Origin: Obelidium mucronatum
Lineage: Eukaryota; Chytridiomycota; Chytridiomycetes; Chytridiales; Chytriomycetaceae
Length of the DNA stretch: 64,000 nucleotides
Assembly (NCBI GenBank): GCA_025765595.1
Contig: JAIVFH010000010.1
Coordinates: forward strand, 124,001 to 188,000
Reading direction: 5' to 3'
Shown here one piece after another: positions 32,699-47,340 of the stretch. The notes beneath the pieces were generated by a model. The model worked only from the letters and a program-made list of their open reading frames with translations, was not told the origin of the DNA and searched no databases. The position numbers and the translations under genes are program-made. Each line of letters opens with the position of its first letter. Position 1 is the stretch's first letter.

Positions 32699-34080
32699 CT
32701 ATTCATACGCTGGAAGAGCAAGCTCATTCCCATCGGCTGCACGCAAATCCATAATGGCATCATTTAAAACCACACTATCTCCAACAGTCGGGCACTGTAC
32801 AACATCTAAAATGACACCCATATCCAAAACAATTAATGCGCGTCCGTTGATTTTCTGTGCTTTTGCCCGATTGGCTCCTTCAATCCCACCTCCGCACTGT
32901 GCAATCCAAGCTGTTGCCTGATCGATCGACCAATCATTCACGTTTCGGGGAAGATTGAGGATAGATGCGGCATAAGCACTTCGCGAGGTTGATTTCACGG
33001 CTTCGGCAATTGCAACTTCCATAACTACAAACAAATCTCCTGACGTTTCTTTTCTTTTTGGAGCTGGTGGAAAGATGACATTTTCGGCGAGCGATGTGGG
33101 TATAGTTTCCAGGTTATGATAAGGAGAGTTATTATCTTCCTTGGCGGCGATTTCCTTCCCTCGAGCCCTATACCAAAATTTATTATCGATTGTTTAAGTA
33201 TGCAAAATGAGCCGGAGACGAACCGTTGATAGATCCAGTAGATTATTCCGCCCGCAAAGAGAATACCAGCAATAATACCAAATATCAATCCAAGATTTAA
33301 TCCAGAGGCGTCAGTATTGGAATTGAGATTTATAGGTGTGGTGGATCGATTTCCGACTGTTTGGGTGACAGTGGTGGCTTTATCGGTTCGAGTACCACTT
33401 GCAGTCTCTGTTCGACGGGAAGCCTCCGTGAGAATCAATTCACCAGTTGAAGTAGTCATCAGATTGGAGGTAACAGCTTCTGGGACAGTTGTTGGTGGTG
33501 GCAGAACTTCCGTTCTGGCTGTGACTGGCACTGCGGGAGCTTGAGCAATTACCCCCGCAGTTATGTAATCAAATCCGGCGGTATAGGACGGAGCCTTCAA
33601 TGCGCAATCATACTGAATAGTTCCACTGTGAACATAGGTCGACACCACGCAGCCAGGAGTTTGAAAGCAAATCTGAGCGCATTCAAGTCGAGACGTTGCC
33701 CTTTTGTTTGATGGAAGCAGATCAAACAAGCCCGCAAAGTCTCGATCTGGAATCTCAAAGAAGGTATTGGTTGAAGTCGGTACAAGCGTGGATCGGTCAG
33801 GGAACCCACTTAAGGCGTTCTTTGGCCAGCAGTTCTTGTTGGCATCGTTGTAGGTGAAAAAGAATCCACCAAGAGACAATGTTTGGCCGGCGCAATCGGC
33901 TTCGCTGGTGACTATCACCGCCGTGGTAACGAGGTTGATTGAGTAGTCGTACCAATCCGAGCTCTTGAACGACTTGTATGTGTATCCAGGGGGGAGGTCT
34001 CTGACTCGCAGCAATCCATCTCGCTTTTCGGGAGTAGCTTGGGCCGCCGTTGGCGGTGTGACGACAGATATGATTGACAT
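32699..34080 (-). CDS. Single-pass receptor-like protein: PAN-like ectodomain, TM, cytoplasmic SAM domain (copy B)
   Basis: Exons 34080-33224 and 33167-32699 give 441 residues. It is a close paralogue of copy A throughout, with an intron at the equivalent place just after the TM helix (LGLIFGIIAGILFAGGIIYWIYQ). It has DLPPGYTYKSF, FFFTYNDANKNCWPKNALSG, RDFAGLFDLLPSNKRATSRL and the same SAM-like C-terminus (WSIDQATAWIAQCGG...). It has about 30 extra residues between TM and SAM (NSPYHNLETIPTSLAENVIF). The two genes look like a recent duplication, yet both are intact, suggesting selection. Confidence 0.75.
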
Positions 34081-34400
34081 TACAGCTCAAGCCTAATATG
34101 CAATCACCAGTCTTCCAATTTGCAGAAAACAGTAAATTCCTTTCGCCGGACTAATAAAATAAAAAAGAACGAGGCGAAATGCAGTCATTGAGAACTGGAA
34201 ACTGATTCGTAATGATCCCCGATTACGTCCTTCTAGGTCTTGCACAGCTAACACTGATCGATTCTTGGACAAATAATCTAGAAACAGACACATAGATATC
34301 AAGTCCAATATGAGAATTAATACGAGATTAATAGTGTTTTGAAGTGTTTTGAAGTGTTTTGTGTTTGTTCTTTTGCTCTTTTTTCAAGAATAAATTCAAA
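34081..34400. other. Divergent promoter region between SAM-protein copy B and TIM17
   Basis: 320 bp between two divergent starts. It contains three copies of a GAAGTGTTTT-like direct repeat near 34335-34362. Nothing else is supported. Confidence 0.4.
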
Positions 34401-35182
34401 ATGGTTGGAGTGCCATGAATATGTGCAAGCATCTAACTGTTGCCATTTCAGGGAGGCGGACGACACGACATTTCAGATACTTCAAGAGACCCATGTCCTT
34501 ACATCATCGTCTATGACATTGGAGCTGCATTTGCCATGGGAGCTATTGGTGGTTCCATCTGGCACGGATTCAAGGGATACAGAAACTCCCCAAGGTGTGG
34601 TTTTTAAGCTTAAATGCGAATCACCCACAGCTGGCTGATGCGGAGTAAATCCGTCTTTTTGTTTTTGTTTTTGGGCTGGTTTAGAGGTGATCGATTTGCG
34701 GGAACACTTGCATCAATTAAATCACGAGCTCCTGTCGTCGGTGGTGGATTCGCTGTATGGTCTGGTCTATTCAACGCTGGTGATTGTACACTAGTTGCTA
34801 TCCGAGGAAAGGAAGATTCATGGAATGCCATCATGGTGAGTTCTTGGGGCTTCCTATTGAAACCTCTGGACGAACGGGCCATGCCATTGGGGCGGATTTA
34901 TTCGATTCTGACGACCTGGTTTTTTATTTTTGGCAGGCTGGTGCCGCAACGGGAGGGATTCTTGCCGCCCGTTCAGGACCGCAAGCAATGGCCATTTCTG
35001 CGGCATTTGGAGGAATTATTCTGGGTGTAATGGAAGGAGTGGGAGCCATGCTTGGAAAACTGGGAGGCGATCAGTACAAACCTGTTGCACCTCAACTCGA
35101 TCTGCCACCAGCTCCAGCTCCTTCAAACGCCGAAGCTCCCCCCACAACAGAAAAAGCCACTCCAAAACGATTCTTTCAGTAA
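34401..35182 (+). CDS. TIM17: Mitochondrial import inner membrane translocase subunit TIM17
   Basis: Core subunit of the TIM23 presequence translocase in the mitochondrial inner membrane. Exons 34401-34403 (the ATG alone), 34452-34594, 34685-34835 and 34937-35182 join to 180 residues. Signature segments are [55 protein letters not shown] and [19 protein letters not shown]. The cysteine in DPCP and that in FNAGDC are the conserved pair. The start-codon-only first exon is inferred: the frame before GGGRHDISD has no ATG, and the intron has a CTAAC branch site and CAG acceptor. The tail is Pro/Ala-rich. Confidence 0.93.
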
Positions 35183-35410
35183 ATTTATTCAAGTCCCCAC
35201 TCAACTGTTCCTTCATTGTGATTGAAGGAGAGAGGTGGTAGCGACACTCCAAAATAAAGTCACTATCTTTTTAAGGCGTAATGAATGGCATATCTTGTTG
35301 TCACAGTTACGATGATGTGGATGTATCTTCTGGAAGTTGTTCACGCAAAAAACTTGTTGTCAAATTGAGTTTTTTGACATCATCAACAATCGCATCAAGG
35401 AAGAAAGCTA

Positions 35411-38168
<2,758 letters not shown>

Positions 38169-38327
38169 GGGTAATTAATGTTTGGGCGTTTGGTGTTGGT
38201 TGGCAAGGTTTTCTTTATTTACGTGTGATGCTTTGGGAACATACCCGAACCACAAGGAATAAAACAAAAAGATGGGTGATGAAAACAAAACGATGTAAAT
38301 TTATCTGAAGTTTGCCAGAGTCAAAAG

Positions 38328-39388
38328 TTACTGCTCGAGCTCTGCGGTAACAAGGTTTTTGATTTTAGGAAACGAAACCCGTTCTTCGAGTTGATTCTGT
38401 GACACTGATCAGCTATGATTGTAATTATTGAGAGTGAAGAAACTTTACCTGAGACCACACCAGCATTTTCAACAAGGATGGAAGTTTGGGATTTCGTTCT
38501 TGGCATTGCGACTTGAGGATGGCAGCATTCAATTCGCTTGCAACCTTCAATCTCTGGCTGTAATCCAATAATGCAGCTACGGGAGAGTTTTGGGATGAAT
38601 CAAAAGCAAGAAGAGACATTGTTTGTTCTAATTCATCAAGGAATTCAGGCTGTGAATTGTGCTTTAGTTTGGATATACATGGGATTAGAAACAGGATGTC
38701 CTACATTTTCTTCCGCGCGAGCAGCAAGTTCTTCCTGTGCAAAATCTAAAGCTTCCGTGATTTTTCCGTCGCGAATGAATTCAATGAGTTTTTGCTGCTG
38801 AAGGTGGAAAAACAGTGTTGGATTCGTGTCAAGAATCTACATGCGTTGTAAGAAACAACGAATCAAAAAATATTCAGAATATCCAAAGGGTTAAGAATAT
38901 TATGTCCCTTACTTCAGGATCCAAGTCATTCACGCGTTCAATAGCTTCATCGACTCGTCCCTCCTGAATCGCAGCCCGAATCTTCATACGCTCTTCAATC
39001 GACGATAAGTCCACATTCGGCGGTAATCCGCTTTCTTGTGAAAACTTTTCCACGGCATCTTTATAGCCTTCAATGACGAGGTAGTTCATGATGAGTTTGT
39101 TGAGGTCACTGACATTACAGACAGAGTTTAACAAGCCGGTTGAATCGAAGTGTATATCGTACCGTTTGCTGACTTTAACTTCGGCGAGTTTCTTTTCCCA
39201 TTCATCGCGTGGAATCACCTGTTGGTTAACAAACGAAGTGCCTTCAGCCCAGACGCACTGCAAAAACCAGTTGTTACACCCCCTTTCCCCCAGCTACCTT
39301 TTTAGATGATGCCAGTGTGGCCTGAGGCTGCGCTGAAGACTGGAGCTCGGTGTTAGAAGCACTTTCAAAAGGTGATGTTGTTTACCAT
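38328..39388 (-). CDS. GID8: GID/CTLH ubiquitin-ligase scaffold subunit GID8
   Basis: Scaffold of the GID/CTLH E3 complex that degrades gluconeogenic enzymes. Seven exons (39388-39386, 39339-39298, 39257-39163, 39108-38913, 38836-38705, 38649-38449, 38396-38328) join to 245 residues. LisH (DLNKLIMNYLVIEGYKDAVEKF), CTLH (SIEERMKIRAAIQEGRVDEA) and CRA (ILDTNPTLFFHLQQQKLIEF...MSLLAFDSSQNSP) occur in order. The first exon is again just ATG (inferred), followed by MSSAQPQATLAS-type residues. The intron 39109-39162 is 54 bp and has no stop, so it could be retained in frame; homology shows it is spliced. Confidence 0.93.
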
Positions 39389-39551
39389 TTCGTTTAACAA
39401 TAAAATGGATTGGGCGAAGAAGGATCTGCTTAAACCAACAAGTATAATATACTTAATACTGATACAAACGAATGTATTTTGCATGGAACAACAACAGAAA
39501 TGGATAGAAAGTAGCATCCGAAGAAAGAAGAAAGAAATCCAAAACAACAGT

Positions 39552-41022
39552 CTATTTACCAAGTCTTGTACCCATCTTAACAATATCTCCACCTTGGTAA
39601 GCGAATTCAAAGTTTTCAGGAGCTTCAAAGACAAGCACGATCGTGCTTCCAAGCTTAAATCCACCCACTTCCTCTCCACGAGTAAGAGAGACCTGGTCTT
39701 TGCCCGTAAAAGATTTTTCAGTGTATGTTCCGATCGGGAAGGTTGTAGAGGGAATGTCGGGAGTGTTTGTCCGGAGTTCCTAAGCAGTACATTAGGTGGA
39801 AAATTCCTTTGGTGTTGTTGATATCATTTCTAACCTCGTCAAAGTTGACAATAATCGAACCGACATTAGTTGCTCCAACAGGGATCATGCTAAAGAACCC
39901 GTGCTTCCATTGTCCAGACAGAGATACTCGCTCGTTGATGATGAACAGATTTCGGATCTGGGCAACTATCCAGGGGGATACAGATAGTAGTTCACCTGGT
40001 GAAAATGATATTAATACGCATGCAACAAAATATCACCAATACACACCAGCAAAGTGTCTTCGTGTGTTGACTGTCCAATCTGCTGGCGAGTGGAATCTAT
40101 GGTAATCTCCAGGGGCCAAATAAATAACGCAATAGTGAAGGGAGTTTCCTCTCTTAACAGCCTGACTGGCATCGGGATTAAACTTTAGCCTCTCAGTATC
40201 AGAACCGTCTGAAACGCAGTTTGCCCGCTTTCCCAACAACGCATCTAAACTATACGTCAAGCCCTTGACGAGAGGAACCTGTCGAGAGTTGTTCTCAATC
40301 TTTCCCAGACAGAGGATCTTTCCGTCAGAAGGACAGACCAAGTCCGCCTTTGCATCCACGACTCTGGCGCCCTCCTTAAGCGTTCGGTAGAAGAAAGTAC
40401 CGAGGTTTTCAAAGTCTTCAACGTTGGCAGCATCCATTTCGTCCAAGTTGCAACCGAAGGCATTTGAGTAGGCACCATAGAGAGTGCTTCGGAGGGCGAC
40501 TGGAACAGTCAGGCTGTTGAGCCAACCCCACGCACGGGAAACTTCTCGCAGGGGGAGAGCGGCGTAGACTCTGATCTGTTGCGTGGGCAACGAAACTTAA
40601 TTCACCCGTGCGCTACAAAAAAGAGGGAGAGACTACTCAACTGGCCACGACCCTTCGACGGTCATATCAGGATCAGCTGCTCTTCCCGACTCTTCGATGG
40701 TTTTGAGGGTTCTCTTGCGGACGTTGTAGGCATGGAGTCCTCCAATCCCCACAAGACCAATCAACACTAGCGGCAAGGGTCGAACATACGGGCCAGATTG
40801 AGACGACGACTGGTCTTGCTTGTTGGAGTTATCTGCATTCAGGAGAAGAGGCGTCAGCAGTGTTAGTGAAACTCTTATCGGTGATACGGATCCCACGAAG
40901 GACTGAAACACTCAACTGTAGGTATGGGCCAATCTGGATGGCACAGACGCAGCACCCACTTTAGGGGCGGTGCGGAATCCGTGGGTGGCAGCGGCAATGA
41001 TGCGGGGAGAGACGGCAAGCAT
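39552..41022 (-). CDS. PSD1: Phosphatidylserine decarboxylase, mitochondrial type (PSD1)
   Basis: It converts phosphatidylserine to phosphatidylethanolamine at the mitochondrial inner membrane. Exons 41022-40917, 40832-40642, 40575-40047, 39995-39835 and 39779-39552 give 404 residues. An Arg-rich, acid-free N-terminus ([20 protein letters not shown]) fits a presequence. One TM helix follows ([16 protein letters not shown]). Catalytic landmarks are [22 protein letters not shown], and the self-cleavage motif LGST (about 39641-39652), which yields the pyruvoyl prosthetic group. Two introns use the unusual donor GTTGAG. The start is chosen for its presequence character; an in-frame upstream extension exists (MCKKTRTLQ). 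Confidence 0.93.
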
Positions 41023-41580
41023 GGCTATCAGCGATATCAGCAGCAGGAATTGTAATGTGCGAGTCTTCTTGCACATCCAATCGCTGAAGAAAAAACAAGA
41101 AATTGGTCCAACAATTCTTGGGGGGCACACCCACCAAGCCGAATGGGGATGCGGCGGGTAGGATGGCGTGATCGCTGGCGGCGCGTGTTCAGCCACTTGA
41201 GGCGGGAGTTGCTCGAACACCGGTGAATGGCCTCATCGGCCTAACAATGTAAATAATGGAACTATACACTTGCGTTATCTAAATATAACTTAAATAAACT
41301 GAAGGTTCAATCTTTAATTTCAACGAAAGACACATTGACATTTCTAGCGGGAATATGGCGTGATTTTGATTTTCTGAAAAAGCCGCCGTCGAAAGCCAGC
41401 GCAAAGATCGTGTTGTGTTCTCGAAAGAAGTGATACTTAGAGATACCTTAAGTCTACACCAGCGACGCGCTCCAGACAAGTGTGCGCGTGTCACCCGTTT
41501 CACAATTTTTTCCCTCCCAAAACTTCAGACCAATTTTCGCTGTTTGAAAAGAACCAAAAAACCAAACCCAGAACAGCCAA
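41023..41580. other. Divergent intergenic region, PSD1 / unknown membrane protein A
   Basis: 558 bp. The minus strand is open for about 65 codons upstream of the chosen PSD1 start and may include a longer PSD1 5' exon. CCAATTTT and pyrimidine-rich tracts precede the plus-strand gene. Nothing else is seen. Confidence 0.35.
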
Positions 41581-42227
41581 ATGCCCTTCTCAAAGTCCAT
41601 CGCCAAAGCCGCCTCTGAGCAGAACGTGATCATCGCCGGTGCCCTCTTTTTCGTTTCCTACTCTCTCTTGAAGCGATCGAACGCTGCCTTCTTCCCTGAC
41701 AACGCTCTTGCCTTTGCTCCTGACTGGGCCGCCCGATATGGCTACTCTGCCGACGAAGTCATGGCCACAAACATTAACGAGCTGTACCTGATCGGTGCTA
41801 CTGTCGCCAACGTGATGTGAGTGTGCTTCCTCCCCCAATTTGTGTGCTGTCAAAAATGGCCCTCTCCCCAATTTACAATGCTTACCTCCACCTACCAGCT
41901 CCATCGCCACTTTTGGTTTCTTGGGATCATTCCGTTATCACTTGGGCTGCCGAATCCCTCGGCAAAGTTGGAAAGAGCTTCTTGATTATCAACCAGCTTC
42001 CAGCGTTCAATGCTGTTCAACACATTGGTGAAGCTGTCCTCTTCACTGCCGCCATCTTGACCCAGAATGCCGAGTTTGCCGCCTACGCCGGAACTATTTC
42101 CCAAATGCGCTCTATCATGTCTCTTGGATGTGTTGTGTTGACTGCTATTGCCTCGGCCCAATTCTTGAGAGTTTGGATTAAATCCATTGGACGCGACGGT
42201 CGTCAAAAGATTGAAAAGAAGGAGTAA
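41581..42227 (+). CDS. Small multi-pass membrane protein of unknown function, paralogue A
   Basis: Exons 41581-41816 and 41899-42227. The encoded protein is about 70% similar by eye to the next gene. Three or four hydrophobic helices are visible (NVIIAGALFFVSYSLL, LYLIGATVANVISIATFGFLG, SIMSLGCVVLTAIASAQFL). A shared C-terminus reads RVWIKSIGRDGRQKIEKKE. One extra C near 41933 shifts the frame between GFLGS and VITWAAESLG relative to paralogue B. The dibasic KKxx-like end (KIEKKE) could suit ER retention. No family is recognised. It is adjacent and co-oriented with paralogue B, with the same intron position, so a tandem duplication. Confidence 0.7.
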
Positions 42228-42415
42228 ATTGATCCTCTCTTTTTGATACCAGCTTGTATTATGTGATTGGCGGGTTTCGTTCCCTATGTGTTCTTTTGTA
42301 TGGAGTCTTTGTAAGGGAATTTTGTCTTGGAACTGTTCTTTATTTATTACTTGATGTTCCTGGGAAATAACAACAGCAGTTTTGTGGTTAGAACTTTTTA
42401 AGAAAAACTAACTTA

Positions 42416-43069
42416 ATGCCACTTAAGAAAGCTCTTGCCCAAGGTGCCCGCTTCTTTGCCAACGCCGCAACTGAGCAGAACGTGATTATTTCTGGTGCTT
42501 TGTTCTTTCTTTCGTACTCAATCTTGCGCCGAACGAACGCCGCCTTCTTTCCTGATGAAGCACTGGCATTCGCTCCTGACTGGACCTTTGCATTTGGCTA
42601 CCCGGCGTCCAAGGTTCTTTCGCTCGAAATCGACAGCCTGTACCTCATCGGAGCCACTCTTGCTAACCTTGTGTGAGTAGTTGATGGTGTTTACTTGGTT
42701 GGTGCCAATTTGCTGAAACGTCAGAAAAATTATAGCGCAATCGCCTCGTTTGGTTTTTTAAGCGCCTCCATCGTCTCATGGGCTGCTGAATCATTAGGAG
42801 GCGAAATGGGACAGAACTTGGTTGCTCTAAACCAGATTCCTGCCTTCAACGCCTTCCAACATATTGCTGAGTCCATCTTCTTTACTGCCGGTGCTGTGAC
42901 AGATAACTCTGATCTTGCTGGTCTTGCTGGAAGTCTTTCGGATATGCGCAGCTTGACTGCCATTTTATCGTTGGTTCTTACTGGTGTCGCGGCGGTGCAG
43001 TTTTTGAGAATCTGGATTGTTTCTATCGGACGGGACGGGCGCCAAAAGATTGCTAAGAAGGCTCAGTAA
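42416..43069 (+). CDS. Small multi-pass membrane protein of unknown function, paralogue B
   Basis: Exons 42416-42672 and 42736-43069 join in phase to 196 residues. Helices are NVIISGALFFLSYSIL, LYLIGATLANLVAIASFGFL, AFNAFQHIAESIFFTAGAV and LTAILSLVLTGVAAVQFL. The end RIWIVSIGRDGRQKIAKKAQ is shared with paralogue A. An amphipathic N-terminal segment (MPLKKALAQGARFFANAA) might be a mitochondrial targeting signal, but this is inference. The gene converges on the arrestin-like gene with only 60 bp between stops. Confidence 0.75.
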
Positions 43070-43129
43070 ATTAACATATTTATGCAGAATCAAATAAACA
43101 CGCGATTTATTCAGATTCTTCTTTGTGTG

Positions 43130-44279
43130 TTAAACCTCTCTGGCAATACTTGGCGTATGCATGATCAACCACTCTTTCGTTTCCGCGTCAACAGCTTCAA
43201 ACTCAACTGGAACGTCAAAGCAGAGTCTCCTGTCATCCCTCAACACAACACACAATTCCGCAAAGTGCTGGATCTCAAACAACCCACCGCCAGTTTCAGC
43301 ACCAACACTGCTGAATGCATTGACAACAGATTTTTTATCCTTCTTGCGAGCATCTTCCACAGTTGCTGTGCTTGTACCGACCCAAGAAACCTTTCCAACT
43401 GCCGCCGTTTTGACAGGTTCAGGGTAAAACTTGCCTGCTCCCAAAGCAATAAAGGTGGAAACAGTTTTACTGCGGTCTTTCGCAGTGATAACGACGTCTT
43501 GTCTCACTCTCGTGATCAATTTCGCAATGACAACTTGGGGATCAATGGTCTGGCAGTGATGGACCGTAAAGGTTACCACCTGACCGAGCGAGAAAGCGCC
43601 TCTAGAAACAGTAACCCGGTAATCCAGTCCCTCAGACACACCAGAAATGAATTTGGTTGTATCTGTGCGTTCAGACTTTGCGAGGAGGGGGACGTTGTAT
43701 AGTGGCAAATCGACGTCCTCACTGCTAATAATCTTCTTGCTGCTAGTAAAGAGAGAACCTTTCGTTTCCAATTGGGCCATGAGCTGATAACCGGCTTCGA
43801 TCTTGTCGCCTTTGCTTGCATTCAGTGTCAAACTGCTGTTTCTTGTCGATTCGTTGAACAGGTCGAAAGTGATTGTTCCAGGGAATCCGGCGAGTTCAGA
43901 TTGATCCAAGATGAGTCTGAAGGGAATCTCTTTCTCTCCAACGGTTTCGAGGCTGGCAGCATCGTAAATGAGTTCGATTGGTTTAGACAAGAGGACGTTT
44001 TCTTCAGTAAACAGAGTGTGATCGTGGGACTGAAGACGCAGGGCAGATATAATGGAGCCAGGTAAAGAGTAGTTTGATGCTATTGATTTGCTTCTTTGGT
44101 TTGGTGACAGTGAAACGGAGGGATCCTTCCAAAGACAGGGTTGGAGTGATTCCCAAGAGGCCATGAACGAAGTTGGTTGGATGATCTGGCTTTGGCTCAA
44201 TTCGGAAGTCTGAAGAGTGAAGGGGTTAGAGATGATTGATGCGGTTGTTATACGCACCATAGCCTTCAATAACAGCCAT
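43130..44279 (-). CDS. Arrestin-fold protein (ART/ARRDC-like)
   Basis: Exons 44279-44258 and 44219-43130 give about 360 residues. The N-terminal half starts with the arrestin opening (DFRIEPKPDHPTNFVHGLLG, SLEGSLRFTVTKPKKQINSI) and continues EKEIPFRLILD. The C-terminal half has LGQVVTFTVHHCQ and VVIAKLITRVRQD. Fungal arrestin-related adaptors bind membrane cargo and recruit ubiquitin ligases for endocytosis; no clear PPxY motif is seen, so that role is uncertain. One extra T near 44060 breaks the frame between SIKLLFTG and SIISALRLQ. The ATG at 44279 is chosen because only it gives the arrestin first strand after splicing. Confidence 0.8.
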
Positions 44280-44650
44280 TTTCGAAGTCAATCTGAAACC
44301 AAACAACGCTTATTAATTTGCTCTACAAGGTTAAGTACAATTCTTCTAGCTTCGATTATTCCCGATACTGATATCAAAATTAAACTTGCTGTTGCTCATT
44401 TGGAAGACACGTGCTGATAGGTCATTATATACAGATTGTGCCAAACGGATTTTAACAGATGACCTTCACGTAATTTAATAGAGATATTAATTAGATATGA
44501 AAACAGCCCAAAGCAACTAATTCAACGCTTCCTAGGTTGTCGCTGTCACGCGTTAATGGGGATCACTGAGCTAAATCATCTACACTTTATTCTCTATTTC
44601 CATGCTTGAATATTCTATAGTGTCTCTTTTTTCCAATCCCCTGCTTCTTC
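44280..44650. other. Intergenic region between two minus-strand genes
   Basis: 371 bp, AT-rich: the 3' side of the Cys-rich gene and the 5' side of the arrestin gene. No feature is supported. Confidence 0.4.
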
Positions 44651-45218
44651 TCAAAATAAAAACGCGACTGGAGGAAAGTACGTTTCGTTCAACCTCTCAA
44701 AAAGTTGGCCGATTGTAACACGACCAGGGCAACAGTACGAGCAACCACAGCTTTCACGTGACAATCGAATACCGCATGGAAGACACAGTATTTCACCAAT
44801 ATAGCCGTAAACGTCTTCAAAAAACGAAAATGAATCCTTCTTGTTGCGTACCAATCCACATTCCCAGCAGCGCTGCAGCTGCACATTTTTTATGGAGAAC
44901 TTTGCAATCCCGGCAGAACTTGGTAGCAAAGAATTGGCTGATTTGAAAAAAACACGTCGAAAGTGAGCGCTTTGGGAAGAAGTTCTTGTAAAACAGGAAG
45001 CGTTTCCAAATCAGTGTAGTCAATGATGTGAGGTCGCTTTCCATTTGTCTCTGGCTTGAACCATCGCATTTTATGCCAACATAGCTTGGGATCGGCAGGT
45101 TTACCGTTTAAGATTTCTCGTGTCGCTTTTTCTTTTTTAGTTTGATTTCTGACTCATTCTTTTGCTTTCGGGATCTTCTTGGACGTTCTACTAAAGTCCA
45201 TTCTTTGGATTCGCTCAT
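44651..45218 (-). CDS. Small Cys-rich, basic protein of unknown function (frame slips)
   Basis: It starts at MSESKEWTLVERPRRSRKQK (45218) with a strongly basic N-terminus (KLKKKKRHE). A middle segment (GKPADPKLCWHKMRWFKPET, RPHIIDYTDLETLPVLQELL) is followed by paired CxxC motifs (RCWECGL, LCLPCG) and CGCSYCC near the end. This layout suggests one or two structural zinc sites. Two one-base slips (near 45110 and in a T-run near 44950) are needed to join the three parts. I do not recognise the family. Confidence 0.45.
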
Positions 45219-45371
45219 GTAAGCGGTCAAGTGGGGTTTGTGATGGGTTTGAAAAACCTTTCCTTGACCACAAACTTGATCACATCGTGAAGGCCGCAAA
45301 GTCGCCCAACAAATTTTTTTTTTGCAAAGCCAAATGTCAATGCTTTCAAATGAATATAACCACTTTATTTA

Positions 45372-47322
45372 TTATTTACGTGTCAACTTGACTTGAAGAC
45401 CATTTTTCAAGCCATAAGTCGTATACGTAACGAATTCAATCTCTTGATCTGCGACCAGTTGCCAATGAAAAGCGACTCAAAATCAGAATCAAAGAAACCT
45501 TTTTTTTGTTGTTTTAAAAAATATTTGTAAGAATCAACAGTTAAAAGAAAAAATATAAAGAAAATACAAACCTTCATCTCAATCAACGCAAGTTTCTGCC
45601 CAATACAATTATGAGGCCCATCCGCAAACGGAACAAAACTATTTGCAAGGACTGGATGCGTTCCACTCCACCGATCAGGATTCCAAACCAACGGATCCTC
45701 CCACAAATTCGCATCCAAATGAAGATCCTGCAAATTCATAACAATGGGAGTCTTTGCTGGAATAACGTATCCCTTATGTTCCACTGGATTGATTGTTGTT
45801 CGCACGAGAGCGCCTACGACTGAATGAAGGCGTTGCGTTTCCTTGATGACGTGATCCAAGTATTTGAATTCGGCGAGATTTTCCATTGTCAAGTGATGGT
45901 CGATTTTGTCAAGCACCGTAGCGATTTCAGCTTGCAGTTTCTGTTGAACAGCTGGGTGACGCGCGATTTCCATTGTAATAAATGTGAGAGAGGTGGACGT
46001 TGTTTCATGGCCTGCGACAAGGAACCCGACGGATTCGCCAATGATTTCAGCGTCTGTAAACTTTTGTTGATTGGATTCCGAGTCGAGGACAAGTAATCGA
46101 TCCAGGACGTCCATGTGCTTTCGAGTAGCAGTACCGTCTTTGATCGAAGCGCGTTTCACTTTCAAGATTTCAGAAACCATGTTTTCCACGAATTTGCGGA
46201 CTCGGACGACTCGAGGAGAGGATGGAGCGATTCCAACGAAATACCAAGTGAATGGAACGTTTGCGAAGCGCTTAAATTAAGAAGGAGGGAAAGGAAAGGG
46301 TGTTTTAGTAACACTGCTAAACCCGAAATTGGAAATGAAATCAAAATGACGAGAAAATAAATAAAGATTGAAACCTCGCCAAAGAGTCGGCCGACTTCTT
46401 GCATTATTTCGTGAGTCTCTGAGACTTTTCCTTGATGGTGTTCCTCCACTGCCCGAAAGTCCTGAGAAAACGCAATATGGCCGCTGAAAAAAAAAAAAAA
46501 GTAAGAACAAAGCGGTTCAGGTAAAACATCTCTTCGAAAAAAAATAATGGTTAAGTACTCACATCAAATCCAGGGCAAGACACGTCAATTCACGATTCAA
46601 GTCAACCACCAAACTCCCCTCAGCATCCAACTTTGCCTCCCAGAAATCAATCAACCTATTCGTCTCACGAATCGACACTTGCAACGCGTACCGCAACTGA
46701 GGCGGGGCAAAAGCAGGTTGGATAAACTTTCTGTGTCGTTTCCAGTTTTCTCCAGATGCCATGACAAAGAGAGCGTGATCGAGAAGTCCTACAACGCATT
46801 TTTCTCCTTCCTCGTCGCGATAAAAGTTTGAGGTTTCAGTGTGGGCTCTGTGGATCAGTTCGCGGTCGCTGGTGACAATCATGGGGCTGAAAAGAACAAA
46901 CTTAATTATACTACGAGAATAAATAGGGTCAAGAAAGATAAGTTGCATTTACTATTGAAGAATCGTGATTTTGGCGATTGGTCCGTATGTTTGGTTGATG
47001 GATGTTAAATACTCATGTTGCTTTCCACTATTCGTAGAGTTCGCAAAGTCCAGCATTGAGCCCAAGATAGGTAATCCTGAAGGTCCTGGTATTTGCTTCC
47101 CATTCCGACGGGAAGGTGATAGCATTCGAATGGCGAGGGCACTGGCCACTGCGAGGCCAATGGCAAGGCTGACTTTTGAGGTGTGTTGCCAAGCATATCG
47201 GTTGCTTGTTGGATGTACGTATGAATCAGAGAGAGGTTCATTTTCAGTCTTTTTTTTTTCTTTCTTGAGCCAGCCTTTGAGGCGGTGTGCGTTTTATTAT
47301 CTTCAAAGTAAGATTTTGTCAT
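45372..47322 (-). CDS. Cytochrome P450 monooxygenase
   Basis: Haem-thiolate monooxygenase, anchored in the ER by an N-terminal helix (KVSLAIGLAVASALAIRM); substrate unknown. Seen in order: proline-rich hinge (GKQIPGPSGLPILGS), WKRHRKFIQPAF (helix C), the I-helix AGHETTS, the ExxR motif (KETQR), NPDRW, and the cysteine-ligand loop FADGPHNCIGQ. There are about five exons with short introns near 46905-46955, 46490-46560, 46280-46375 and 45500-45570. A poly-A slip near 47255 separates MTKSYFEDNKTH from TENEPLSDSYVH, and another slip lies near 45465 before HWQLVADQ. Clan placement (CYP4-like by the I-helix and hinge) is tentative. Confidence 0.88.
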
Positions 47323-47340
47323 GCAACCTTTGCATGACAA
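47318..47340. repeat. 9-bp perfect inverted repeat at the P450 start codon
   Basis: TGTCATGCA and TGCATGACA flank ACCTT, forming a 9-bp stem that includes the presumed P450 ATG on the minus strand. It could influence initiation; no role is known. Confidence 0.45.
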
